64,000 bases of DNA from an uncultured Actinomycetes bacterium. GTDB taxonomy: Bacteria > Actinomycetota > Acidimicrobiia > Acidimicrobiales > RAAP-2. Positions 25,509 through 33,902 of the stretch are shown here, piece by piece (within the stretch, counting starts at the first letter, position 1; each line of letters starts with the position of its first letter). Under the pieces are notes generated by a model. That model was not told the origin of the DNA. It worked only from the letters and a program-made list of their open reading frames with translations, and searched no databases. The stretch lies in assembly GCA_903870905.1 (NCBI GenBank), contig CAIQEU010000039.1, positions 150,531-214,530 on the forward strand. Reading direction: 5' to 3'. Both the position numbers and the translations under genes were made by a program.

Positions 25509-28500
25509 CTAAATGGCGTAGATCGATCGGATGACTTCAGCAGCGGTGGTCGCATCGCGCGAGATGAGGGCGATGGCCTCGTCTCGCATCGAGCGGACAC
25601 CTTGGGATCGTGCCAACGCTCGGAGTTCTTCCTCTTTCGCCCCAGCCACAATCTCTCGCTTGAGCTCTGGGGTCATGGGCACGAGTTCATAGATGCCAAC
25701 TCGCCCCTTGAACCCGGTGTGACCACAACTGTTGCAGCCCGCACCGCGGTAGAACGTGGTCTTCTCTGGACCACCAGCGCTGCGGTAGAACTCCAACTCC
25801 TCATCGGTTGGGTCGTACGGCTCCTTACACGACTCGCAAATTTGACGAACGAGTCGCTGGCCAACGAGGCCGATCACCGACGAGGCGATCAGGAACGACT
25901 CGATGCCCATGTCGATGAACCGAGTGAGCGCTCCAATGGCATCAGTCGCGTGGACCGACGACAGCACGAAGTGACCGGTCAGCGTCGACTGAATCGCGAT
26001 CCGCGCCGTCTCGACATCTCGAATCTCACCAACGAGCACGACGTCGGAGTCTTGTCGGAGGATCGACTTCAGTCCCGTGGCGAAGGTGAGACCCGCTTGT
26101 TCGTTGGTCTGGATCTGATTGATGGACGGGAACACGTACTCCACCGGGTCTTCGATGGTCATGACGTTGCGGGCGGTATCGCTGATCTCAGTGAGGGACG
26201 CGTACAGCGTGGTCGTCTTGCCACTTCCAGTTGGTCCCACGCAGAGCACCATGCCGAAGGGAGCTCTGATCAGCTTGGAGTACGTGGCGTGGGTGTCGGT
26301 CGCCATACCGAGCTCAGCAATGGAGAGCAGCGACTTGGACTTATCGAGGAGTCGAAGGACACAGGCTTCGCCCCAGATCGTGGCCACCGTTGCCACTCGA
26401 ACATCGAGCGCTCGCCCGTCGACAGTGGCGGTGAACATGCCGTCTTGGGGACGACGACGCTCCACGATGTTCATCTCCGCCATGATCTTGATACGACTCA
26501 CGAGCCCGAGCCCCATGGATGCTGGGAGCACCAGGACGACCTTCAGCACGCCGTCCACCCGGTTGCGCACTCGAACGATGTCGTCCGCGGGCTCGATGTG
26601 GATGTCTGAGGCTCCCTCTCGCATCGCTTGGGAGAGGATGCGGTTCACCACGCGAACAATGGGCGCGTTCTCGGGGTCAGCCTCTTGGTTCGCGACTGCC
26701 GCCGTGCGTCTCCGTGGCACCTGATCTGCTTCGAATTCCTCCACGATCTCGGCGACGCCTGAGAGCGCGTGGTAGTTGCGGTCGATTGCCGAGCGAATAT
26801 CGCTCGACCGGGCAACTGAGGCTTCGACCCGCAAGCCACTCGCCTGTGCGAGTAATCCCATGATGCGCTCGTTCGGTTCAGCGCAGGCGACCACGAGTGC
26901 ATCGGGGAGGACGCGCATCGGGAAGACCATGTGTTCGCGCGCCACTTCTTCGGGAACGAGGTCGAGCGCATCGGCGTCGAGCCGCTCATGTGAGAGATCG
27001 GTAACCGGCAAGTTCGAGAAGGCGGCAATGGCGTCGGTCAAGACGTCAGCGTTGACGACTTGGTTGGCGACGAGCGACTCGAGGAGCGTGCCACCAACCT
27101 TGAGCATCCGTCGATGCGCCTCGTCGAGGTGCTCACCGGTGGCGATCCCCTGCGCTACCAAGTGGTCCTGGATCGGGGTCGCGACGCGCTGTGGCACGGA
27201 CGACGAACTCGTCGGTGTCGAGATTGCCGCCGTTAGCGCTGGCGAGCGGTCGGCAGTGCTCTGCTCCGCCCCTGGCAGCTGCTGCACCGGTCGACCGGTG
27301 CGAGGATCAATGGCGATCAGCGGCCGAGGGGCGTCATCCTCGCCCTGCGACAACGCTGGGGATGGCACCGGCTGACGAAGAGCGCTCTTCGGCATCGACC
27401 CAGTCGCCTTGTCCTTTCGGTTCCGTCCAAATCGCGACTTCTTCGGTTGGGCGAATTGCGCAGCAAGTCGAACAGATGGCGACACCAGTCGCTCGTCGAT
27501 GACCCGTTCGTCGGTAGGTGGTGGAGTACCTGGGTCAGCCAACGCCGTGCCATCAGTTTCAGATTCGGCGGCCGACGAATCCTCTGGTGCATCCCACCCT
27601 GGAGTTGTGCCGGTCACCGCCACTGGCACCATCGGCGAATCATCGCCTGCGAGTTCCGGCGGTGTCGACGACGCCCTGGAAGCACCATCATCGATTCCTC
27701 GATTGAGCGGAGGATCACCTCGTCGGGCAGCGTGATCGTCGGGGAGTTCGGGATCGCCAGCGGACGGGGCAATGGTGGTGCTCGGGATTGCTTCGGGGCT
27801 TCCACCCGGGGCTGCAACCGACGATGCGTCAATGGCTCCGTTGCCAACCTCATCGCTCGCAGCGGCCTCAACCAGGTGCAGATGATCGGCGTCGCCACCG
27901 TTGTCACCACGGTCGGCGAAGGAGCCCGAAGCGCCATCGCCTCCAACGTGGTCGCCGAGAACCGTCGAGCCATCCTCGCGCCCAGGAGCGAGTGCGCCCG
28001 GCACGACGTCGACGCCCTCGATGTGCTGGGCGGGCGCCTCGACGTCACGAGCGACGGGTGGTGCATCCGAAAGCGAAGATGTCGACTCGAGGTTGTCGTG
28101 TTCTGACCACCTGAACTCATCGTCTTCAAGGGAACTCGTCGTTGTCTCACGATCAACCACCTGCTCGTCGTCACCGTTGATGGACGACGGTGCTGCAGGA
28201 TGCAATTCCGATGCCGAGGACTGCACGATGGCCTCGGCCGACGCCAGCAATGCAGCGAAGTCCGCGTCATCACCATCGTCTTCAAGCGAGTCGATCGAGA
28301 TCAGCGATTGGCGCTCATTCTCCACCGTGGGTTCTTCGTCCTCATGGGCGAGGGCCTGCTCTTGGCCGAAAATCCCATGCAGTGGTTGCAGCGCGTCATC
28401 GCTCATTGGCTGGTCATCCGAATCAGCGGCCGCGTGGTCGTCGGATGTGAGCGGATCGAGGCTCGTCGCTATTTCCGTGGGGGGTTCAGGTGCTCCCACC

Positions 28501-29246
28501 ACGACAGGCTCCACGTCGTTGAGCTCCGGAAGCGGTAGGGCCGTGGACGAGGTGATCTCGACCTCGTGGTCGTCGGAATCACCAGACGCGACGCTCGTTG
28601 GCAGCGACACCTCGGGTTCGAACCCCTCTGGCGCGATCTGCTCGACCTCGTCAACCACGAGCGGTGGAGCATCGGCAGCGACGTCAACCTCATCGAGGTC
28701 GTCAATTGCGCCGAGCGCAACCGTTGCCATTGCGGCGCCGTCAGGCTCGAGTGTTCCCGATGCGGAGAGGGCAGCCTCGACGGCGTCGAGGAATGGCGGA
28801 TCCGCAGTCGTCACGTCGGCTGGTGCAGCATCAGGTAACTCGGCGATCCCACCGTCTGTTGGGAGCGATGATGCCAGCGTTACTCCGTCGACAGCTCCGA
28901 GCGCAACCACATCGGCAATGCCAGAACCCGCAGAACCAGCCCCATCCAACGTGACCTCGGCCGAATCATCGAGCGCGATTTCTGTACCTTCAGGGGCGTC
29001 GGCGAGCCGCATCTCGGCGTGGTGTTGCCCCGCGGGTTCAAGGACGAGTTCCCAGAGGTTCTTCTTCACCTTGCGCGCCGAGACCACGGTGAAACCCTGC
29101 GCTTGCGCATCTGCGATCGCCTTCGCGACTTGGGCGTCTTGACGCTGGCGCTTCACCTTATGAGCGCGTGCTGGAAGGACCACCTCGACCGGCTCAGGGT
29201 CGGCGAGGACGAGTGGTTCGTCGGTTCGCTCGTTCGCGATGGTCAT
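25509..29246 (-). CDS. pilB: Type IV pilus extension ATPase PilB with a long acidic N-terminal extension
   Basis: 1245 residues, about twice the usual 560-ish. The C-terminal part is a normal PilB: a MshEN/GspE N-domain (about 690-840), Walker A GPTGSGKTTTL near 1003, Walker B/Asp boxes (RQDSDVVLVGEIRD), the zinc motif CESC...CNSC (about 1137-1172) and GRVGIYELVP. Residues 1-80 are compact and basic (KRQRQDAQVAKAIADAQAQG). Residues about 80-620 are Asp/Glu/Ser/Ala-rich, low in complexity and probably disordered. The extension may bind a partner or tether the motor. It is first in the pilus operon, and the 220 bp before 29467 should hold divergent promoters. Confidence 0.93.
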   Translation of the reverse strand: MTIANERTDEPLVLADPEPVEVVLPARAHKVKRQRQDAQVAKAIADAQAQGFTVVSARKVKKNLWELVLEPAGQHHAEMRLADAPEGTEIALDDSAEVTLDGAGSAGSGIADVVALGAVDGVTLASSLPTDGGIAELPDAAPADVTTADPPFLDAVEAALSASGTLEPDGAAMATVALGAIDDLDEVDVAADAPPLVVDEVEQIAPEGFEPEVSLPTSVASGDSDDHEVEITSSTALPLPELNDVEPVVVGAPEPPTEIATSLDPLTSDDHAAADSDDQPMSDDALQPLHGIFGQEQALAHEDEEPTVENERQSLISIDSLEDDGDDADFAALLASAEAIVQSSASELHPAAPSSINGDDEQVVDRETTTSSLEDDEFRWSEHDNLESTSSLSDAPPVARDVEAPAQHIEGVDVVPGALAPGREDGSTVLGDHVGGDGASGSFADRGDNGGDADHLHLVEAAASDEVGNGAIDASSVAAPGGSPEAIPSTTIAPSAGDPELPDDHAARRGDPPLNRGIDDGASRASSTPPELAGDDSPMVPVAVTGTTPGWDAPEDSSAAESETDGTALADPGTPPPTDERVIDERLVSPSVRLAAQFAQPKKSRFGRNRKDKATGSMPKSALRQPVPSPALSQGEDDAPRPLIAIDPRTGRPVQQLPGAEQSTADRSPALTAAISTPTSSSSVPQRVATPIQDHLVAQGIATGEHLDEAHRRMLKVGGTLLESLVANQVVNADVLTDAIAAFSNLPVTDLSHERLDADALDLVPEEVAREHMVFPMRVLPDALVVACAEPNERIMGLLAQASGLRVEASVARSSDIRSAIDRNYHALSGVAEIVEEFEADQVPRRRTAAVANQEADPENAPIVRVVNRILSQAMREGASDIHIEPADDIVRVRNRVDGVLKVVLVLPASMGLGLVSRIKIMAEMNIVERRRPQDGMFTATVDGRALDVRVATVATIWGEACVLRLLDKSKSLLSIAELGMATDTHATYSKLIRAPFGMVLCVGPTGSGKTTTLYASLTEISDTARNVMTIEDPVEYVFPSINQIQTNEQAGLTFATGLKSILRQDSDVVLVGEIRDVETARIAIQSTLTGHFVLSSVHATDAIGALTRFIDMGIESFLIASSVIGLVGQRLVRQICESCKEPYDPTDEELEFYRSAGGPEKTTFYRGAGCNSCGHTGFKGRVGIYELVPMTPELKREIVAGAKEEELRALARSQGVRSMRDEAIALISRDATTAAEVIRSIYAI

Positions 29247-29466
29247 CGTCCCGTGGTTCCTCAGTTCGCACGCAGGCTCGGCCGATGGCCCACGGCCCGA
29301 CACCGCCGCATCACCGACACGAGAGCGTCAGCAATTGAGCAGCCGCACCACAAGACAGCGGATGAGTAGCAATACTCCGATCCTACACCGAGGCCTCCTT
29401 TCATTCCCCGGCGGCAACCGGTCGATGCGCGACGTAGCATGGCCCGACTGCCCGAAGGAGGCCTCC

Positions 29467-30225
29467 ATGGCGAAGACGGTGATGATTACTGGTGCCGGTT
29501 CAGGATTTGGTCGCGGTGCGGCCTTGGCGCTGGCCGAGCGTGGCCACACGGTCTACGCCACCACCGAAACCGATGCCCAAGCAGCCGAACTCGCTGCAGC
29601 TGCCCCGCAGCTCATCGTTGAGCGCGTGGACATCACCACTGACGACGTGGCGAAGGCCGCGTCGTGGCCGATCGACGTCCTCATCAACAACGCTGGCGCC
29701 GGCCAAACCGGCCCCCTCGCTGATGTGGACCTCGCGCGGGTCCGTCGCCTCTTCGACGTGAACGTCTTTGGGACCATGGCCATCACCCAAGCCGTCCTGC
29801 CCCAGATGGTGGCTCGTGGGAGCGGCCGGGTCATCGTGGTCTCGTCCATTGCTGGTGTGGTCGCCGGTCCGGCCTTCGGCCCCTACTCCATGACCAAGTT
29901 CGCCCTCGAATCCTTCGGCAAGACCCTGCGCGGCGAGTTGGCGGGCCAAGGCATCGACGTCACCTTGATCAACCCTGGCCCCTACCTCACCGGCTTCAAC
30001 GACCGGATGGCCGACTCCATGTGGGAGTGGTTCTCCGAAGACTCCCTCAGCGCTCCGTCGACGCCGCTGTTCCAGATGATGCGGCAGTTCGTGACCGAGG
30101 GCCAGATGGATCCCCAAGAAGTCGTCGACAAGCTCGTCGAGCTCGTTGAAGCCGAGACCACCACCGAGAACAACTTCGTGCCGGAGAACATCCTCGGCGG
30201 CCTCCCTGACGCGCCGATCATCTAG
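29467..30225 (+). CDS. Classical short-chain dehydrogenase/reductase
   Basis: 252 residues from an ATG preceded by GAAGGAGG. The NAD(P) motif is TGAGSGFG, with NNAGAG, a catalytic Ser in VVSSIAG and YSMTK as the Tyr-Lys pair. The late region (INPGPYLTGF) matches classical SDRs acting on small carbonyls or alcohols. The motif differs from the mycofactocin type at 4.4 kb. TAGCAT about 30 nt upstream is a plausible -10 box. It is divergent from pilB and followed by an unrelated secreted protein, so its substrate cannot be inferred from context. Confidence 0.88.
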   Translation: MAKTVMITGAGSGFGRGAALALAERGHTVYATTETDAQAAELAAAAPQLIVERVDITTDDVAKAASWPIDVLINNAGAGQTGPLADVDLARVRRLFDVNVFGTMAITQAVLPQMVARGSGRVIVVSSIAGVVAGPAFGPYSMTKFALESFGKTLRGELAGQGIDVTLINPGPYLTGFNDRMADSMWEWFSEDSLSAPSTPLFQMMRQFVTEGQMDPQEVVDKLVELVEAETTTENNFVPENILGGLPDAPII

Positions 30226-30265
30226 CACCCTTCACTTCAGGAGTTCGAGCGAGCACGCTGGAACC

Positions 30266-30880
30266 ATGAAGAAGCCTGCAGCAGTTCTCCTCATCGGTGC
30301 GACACTCCTTGGTGCCAGCGTGGTGCCCGCCGGAGCAATGCCAGCACGAACGGGGACGGTTCCCGCGATCTGGCCGAGTGCACCGGCTCCGTGGCGAACC
30401 GCTGCCCAGACCGCCCTCGCCTACGCCGGCCGTCTGGGGTTCGCCCACCCCGTGCTCATCCGCTACCTGGCCACATCGTCGACCGCCACCATGACGATCA
30501 CGCCCCAGCGTGGCGGACCGACCACGGTCATCAGCGAACAGTTCCGGAGTGGACGCTGGTTCGTCACCGGCACCGCGGCCTCCACGATCCACGTGGCAGA
30601 CCCCACACCTGGCCAGTGGCTCGGGAGCACGGTCACCGTGCGCGGCTGGGCGCAAGGGTTTGAGGGACAACTCCGAGCATTCGCCATGAGCAGGGGCGTC
30701 ATCGTGGCAGAGACCGTCGCCCACTGCGGGTCAACGAGCCTCGGGCCACTGACCGCCACCCTGCACGTCGGCAACCACCCCGGGTCTCCAGTCGTGCTCT
30801 CCGTCGAAGAGCGATCAGCTCGAGATGGCTCCACCATTGCCGCGTCGGTCATCGCAACCGTCGGGATTGCGCTCACCTAA
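30266..30880 (+). CDS. Secreted protein with Gmad2-like immunoglobulin domain
   Basis: 204 residues. A signal peptide covers about 1-24 (AAVLLIGATLLGASVVPAGA). Residues about 108-204 have the Gmad2 pattern: IHVADPTPGQWLGSTVTVRG, a WAQGFEGQLR core, then a Gly/Leu region and RDGSTIAASVIATVGI. This domain is best known from GerM-linked spore and cell-surface proteins and probably mediates protein contacts. No spore genes are expected in this organism. The 3' end overlaps the opposing sirC-like gene by 66 bp, an unusually long convergent overlap. Confidence 0.7.
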   Translation: MKKPAAVLLIGATLLGASVVPAGAMPARTGTVPAIWPSAPAPWRTAAQTALAYAGRLGFAHPVLIRYLATSSTATMTITPQRGGPTTVISEQFRSGRWFVTGTAASTIHVADPTPGQWLGSTVTVRGWAQGFEGQLRAFAMSRGVIVAETVAHCGSTSLGPLTATLHVGNHPGSPVVLSVEERSARDGSTIAASVIATVGIALT

Positions 30881-31423
30881 GCCACCGAGCAGCTCGTTGA
30901 TTCGGGGACGCCAGTCGATGCCTTCCGACGTGCCTCGCTCTGCCTGGGCGGCCCTGCGCTCCCCCTCGCAGATGGCGGCAACCTCTGCCAGATTGCCCGG
31001 GAGCATCAGAGCGATCCGGTCCCGGAGCACCTGCGCCAACGCGGGAGCAGTCCCACTGGTCGTGACCGCGACCCGGACTGGACCTTGGGTGTGGAGTGCC
31101 GCGAAGTAGGTATCGCCTCGAGTCAGGTCGTCGACCACGTTGCACAAGATGGTGCGTTCCTGCGCTTCAGCCCAAATCTGGTCGTTCACCGGACCGTTGG
31201 CGGTGGCTGCCACCACGAAGAGGTAGCCCTCGAGGTCGCCGGGGGCGTAGGGCCGAGTGATGACGCGTGCGACCCCTTCAGGGATGGCTCCCAAGAACAC
31301 GTCGGAGAGCATCGTGACCGCCGCTCCCTCCGCAACGAGTTGCGCGGCCTTGCGACAGCCGATGGTGCCACCACCGATCACGAGGACCGGGCGGTTGGTG
31401 AGGTTGACGATGAGGGGGAACAT
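30815..31423 (-). CDS. Precorrin-2 dehydrogenase (CysG N-terminal domain / SirC-like)
   Basis: 202 residues. The N-terminal Rossmann motif VIGGGTIGCRKA and the segment VVDDLTRGDTYFAA are typical of the NAD-dependent enzyme converting precorrin-2 to sirohydrochlorin. A TSGTAPALAQVLRDRI segment leads into the dimerisation helices. It lacks the methyltransferase half, which the adjacent gene supplies. The start overlaps that gene's stop by one base (TGATG), so the two are coupled. Together with the sulfite reductase gene they form a siroheme-supply operon. Ferrochelation may be done by this protein or by an unlinked enzyme. Confidence 0.88.
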   Translation of the reverse strand: MFPLIVNLTNRPVLVIGGGTIGCRKAAQLVAEGAAVTMLSDVFLGAIPEGVARVITRPYAPGDLEGYLFVVAATANGPVNDQIWAEAQERTILCNVVDDLTRGDTYFAALHTQGPVRVAVTTSGTAPALAQVLRDRIALMLPGNLAEVAAICEGERRAAQAERGTSEGIDWRPRINELLGGLGERNPDGCDDRRGNGGAISS

Positions 31424-32151
31424 CAGCGAAGCGCGTGGGCGAAGGTCGAGATCTCGGCCGCCGAGTAGCCAGCCACCGCACCGATGACGAGGACTGCGGG
31501 GCTGGAAATGACTGCGGTTGCGAGGTGGGCGAGGGTGGTGGCGACCACTCGCTGCCGATCGGTCCAGGCCCACTCGATCGCCGCCACCGGCGTGCCCTCA
31601 TCGAGGCCACCATCGAGTAACTGCCGTGCCAGCTCGGCCCGACGTTCGACGCCCATGAGCAGCACGATCGTGAGGCCGGACTGCGCGAGCGCCGTGAGAT
31701 CGACCGCGCTCCCGCCACTCCCGGTCCCCGTCACGATCACGACGCCACGCGAGAGGTCTCGGTGGGTCACTGGAATGCCTGCCGCTGCTGGAGCTGCCAA
31801 GGCCGATGACACCCCAGGGACCACCTCAACGGGAATCGAAGCTCCTTGGAGGGCGAGCACCTCTTCGAAGCCACGACCGAAGACGAAGGGATCGCCACCC
31901 TTCAAGCGCACGATGGTGCCCCCGCTCAAGCCGAGGGTGACGAGGAGGTCGTTGATGAGGGCTTGGGTGCCCGACTGCCCCGGTTGTTTCCCGACCTCGA
32001 TCACCTCTGCGTTCGCGTTGATGCACGCTCGCACGCTCTCGTCGACCAAGCGATCGATGACGACGACGTCTGCCTCGCCGAGGAGTCGTGCCGCTCTCAG
32101 GGTCAACAGATCGGCAGATCCTGGGCCCGCACCGACGAGGTAGACGGTCAC
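31423..32151 (-). CDS. cobA: Uroporphyrinogen-III C-methyltransferase (SUMT)
   Basis: 242 residues. Motifs are VGAGPGSADLLTLRAARLL at the N-terminus, VRLKGGDPFVFGRGFEE, PVTHRDLSRG and the ATPase-like LMGVERRAEL region of SUMT. It methylates uroporphyrinogen III twice with SAM to make precorrin-2, the branch point to siroheme and cobalamin. It overlaps the sulfite reductase stop by ATGA (32148-32151) and is followed by precorrin-2 dehydrogenase, so its role here is siroheme for CysI. Confidence 0.95.
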   Translation of the reverse strand: MTVYLVGAGPGSADLLTLRAARLLGEADVVVIDRLVDESVRACINANAEVIEVGKQPGQSGTQALINDLLVTLGLSGGTIVRLKGGDPFVFGRGFEEVLALQGASIPVEVVPGVSSALAAPAAAGIPVTHRDLSRGVVIVTGTGSGGSAVDLTALAQSGLTIVLLMGVERRAELARQLLDGGLDEGTPVAAIEWAWTDRQRVVATTLAHLATAVISSPAVLVIGAVAGYSAAEISTFAHALR

Positions 32152-33821
32152 GGCACGAGCACCCGAGCAGCGAAGTCACCGAACGTCTCGCCGTCGGTGC
32201 GCTCCTGTTCCCACCGAGCGAACAGCGGAGCCATGGTTGCCCCGAGGTCGTCGAACTTGACCTTCTCGGCGACGAGGGTGTTCAGGCGATCGCCACGAGG
32301 GCCCCCGCCGAGGTAGAGGTCGTAGGAGGACTTCGTTCGCCCAACGATGCCAATTTCAGCGACCGTTGGTCGGGCGCAGCCATTCGGGCACCCCGTGAGC
32401 CGCAGCTGCACCCGCTCGCCTCCTGGACCGCTCGAGAGGAGCGCCGCTTCGAGTTGGGTCACGAGGTCGGGGAGCTTGCGCTCTGCTTCGGCGAGGGCCT
32501 GACTGCAGGTTGGCAGGGCCACGCAGGCCAACGCGTTGCGCTCCACAGGTCCGAGCTCCTCTGCGCTTCGAACCCCATGGTCTGCGAGGACCTGGTCGAT
32601 TGCTGCACGATCGCCTGCAGAAATCCCGGCAAGGACGAGATCTTGCTCCGCGGTTACCGCCATTTTGAGACCTCGATACGTGGTGGCGAGGTGACGGAGC
32701 GCGCTGCGCAGTTGTGGTCCACCATCGATATCGGCGATCCGGCCCGCGCCGATGCGAATTCCAACCCGGAGATTCCCATCGGGCTGGGTCGCCCATCCGA
32801 GGTGGTCATCGCCGGGTGCGAAGGTGAACGCTTCGAGCGGTGGCCGGAGTTGTGCGCCGAGCCGTTCGGCTACTTCGGCAGCGAAGGCGTCGATCCCAAG
32901 TTCGGCGACAACGTACTTGAGGCGAGCGTGGCGCCGGTCGGTCCGGTCGCCGAGGTCACGGTAGGTCGCGAGCACCGCTTCGATGAGCGGGGTGAGTTCT
33001 GCATCGGTCGCAAACGTCAACGGATCAGCGAGGCGGGCGAAGGTCGCGTCGTTGGCGTAGCTGCGACCGAGTCCTCCACCGACGGTCACCTGATACCCAG
33101 CGCCCAGCTCCTCGTGCACCGCTGGCGTGATGCCGAGGTCTTGGGCCAAGACGTCGATGCAGTTCTCATCTGGATTGGCGATCCCAATCTTGAACTTCCG
33201 CGGCAGGTAGGTCTCGCCGTAGAAGGAGCGTTCGGGGCCAACTTCACGGCTGACCGCTGGCTTCCCCTCGACGAAGAGCTCGTAGTAGGCCGTCGACGCC
33301 GGTCGGAAGGCGACGGCCAAGTGATCCGTCAACGTCGCGAGCTCGCCCACTGGGTCATCGAGGGTGCACACCGGACAGGCCACGACGTTGCGCACCACAT
33401 CGCCACACCCGGCGAAGGAGGTCAACAGGTTTCGCTCGAGCTCAGTCACGAGTGGACGGAGTCCGGCCTTTGCCACCCCATGGAACTGGACGGCCTGGCG
33501 GGTGGTGAGGCGGATCGTGCCGTCGGCGACGTCGTCAGCGAGGCGATCGAGGGCGAGGTACTGCTCCGTCGTGAGTCGCCCACCGGGAATCGCCACCCGC
33601 AACATGAAGATGAACTCGAGGGGGAGTCCGGCAACCGATCGCTCCCGACGCGAGTCGCGGTGGTCCTGGGCGTAGACGCCGTGGAACTTGAGGAGTTGTT
33701 CAGCGGACTCGCTCACGTTTGGAGCATCGCTCGCCAGTTCGCCAGCGAGGGGTCCGCGCAGGTGATCGCTCGAGCGCTTGATCGCCTCGACCGCCGTCTC
33801 TTCCCCACTCCAGAGGCCCAT
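32148..33821 (-). CDS. cysI: Assimilatory sulfite reductase hemoprotein (CysI/Sir type)
   Basis: 557 residues. The signature region YLPRKFKIGIANPDEN (about residue 215) and the siroheme/4Fe-4S cysteines CVALPTC and TGCPNGCARP (about 440-490) are intact. The protein reduces sulfite to sulfide with six electrons. The electron donor gene is not adjacent, so ferredoxin is as likely as NADPH flavoprotein. The close relative nitrite reductase cannot be excluded from sequence alone, but the YLPRKFKIGIA form favours sulfite. It is the first gene of an operon with SUMT and precorrin-2 dehydrogenase. A perfect palindrome lies 19 nt upstream of the ATG. Confidence 0.85.
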   Translation of the reverse strand: MGLWSGEETAVEAIKRSSDHLRGPLAGELASDAPNVSESAEQLLKFHGVYAQDHRDSRRERSVAGLPLEFIFMLRVAIPGGRLTTEQYLALDRLADDVADGTIRLTTRQAVQFHGVAKAGLRPLVTELERNLLTSFAGCGDVVRNVVACPVCTLDDPVGELATLTDHLAVAFRPASTAYYELFVEGKPAVSREVGPERSFYGETYLPRKFKIGIANPDENCIDVLAQDLGITPAVHEELGAGYQVTVGGGLGRSYANDATFARLADPLTFATDAELTPLIEAVLATYRDLGDRTDRRHARLKYVVAELGIDAFAAEVAERLGAQLRPPLEAFTFAPGDDHLGWATQPDGNLRVGIRIGAGRIADIDGGPQLRSALRHLATTYRGLKMAVTAEQDLVLAGISAGDRAAIDQVLADHGVRSAEELGPVERNALACVALPTCSQALAEAERKLPDLVTQLEAALLSSGPGGERVQLRLTGCPNGCARPTVAEIGIVGRTKSSYDLYLGGGPRGDRLNTLVAEKVKFDDLGATMAPLFARWEQERTDGETFGDFAARVLVP

Positions 33822-33839
33822 GGATCCTGCCTTTCTCTA

Positions 33840-33873
33840 ATTGTTGATAAATCTAATCAGATTTATCAACAAT
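33840..33873. promoter_or_regulatory. Perfect 15-bp inverted repeat upstream of cysI (candidate operator)
   Basis: The arm ATTGTTGATAAATCT (33840-33854) is followed by the 4-nt spacer AATC and its exact reverse complement (33859-33873). It is strikingly AT-rich in a roughly 63% GC region. It lies between the CoA-transferase stop and the cysI start, close enough to overlap the cysI promoter. A dimeric repressor sensing sulfur or redox state is the simplest reading; the regulator is not identified. A terminator role is less likely because the stem is AT-rich and lacks a T-tract. Confidence 0.7.
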
Positions 33874-33902
33874 CGACGAATCGACCATGGTGGGTGATGG
33901 AG

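Noticed and set aside
33840..33873. Palindrome before cysI as a rho-independent terminator of the CoA-transferase gene
   Set aside because: The stem is AT-rich, no T-tract follows, and it sits 30 nt after the stop but only 19 nt before the cysI start, fitting an operator better.
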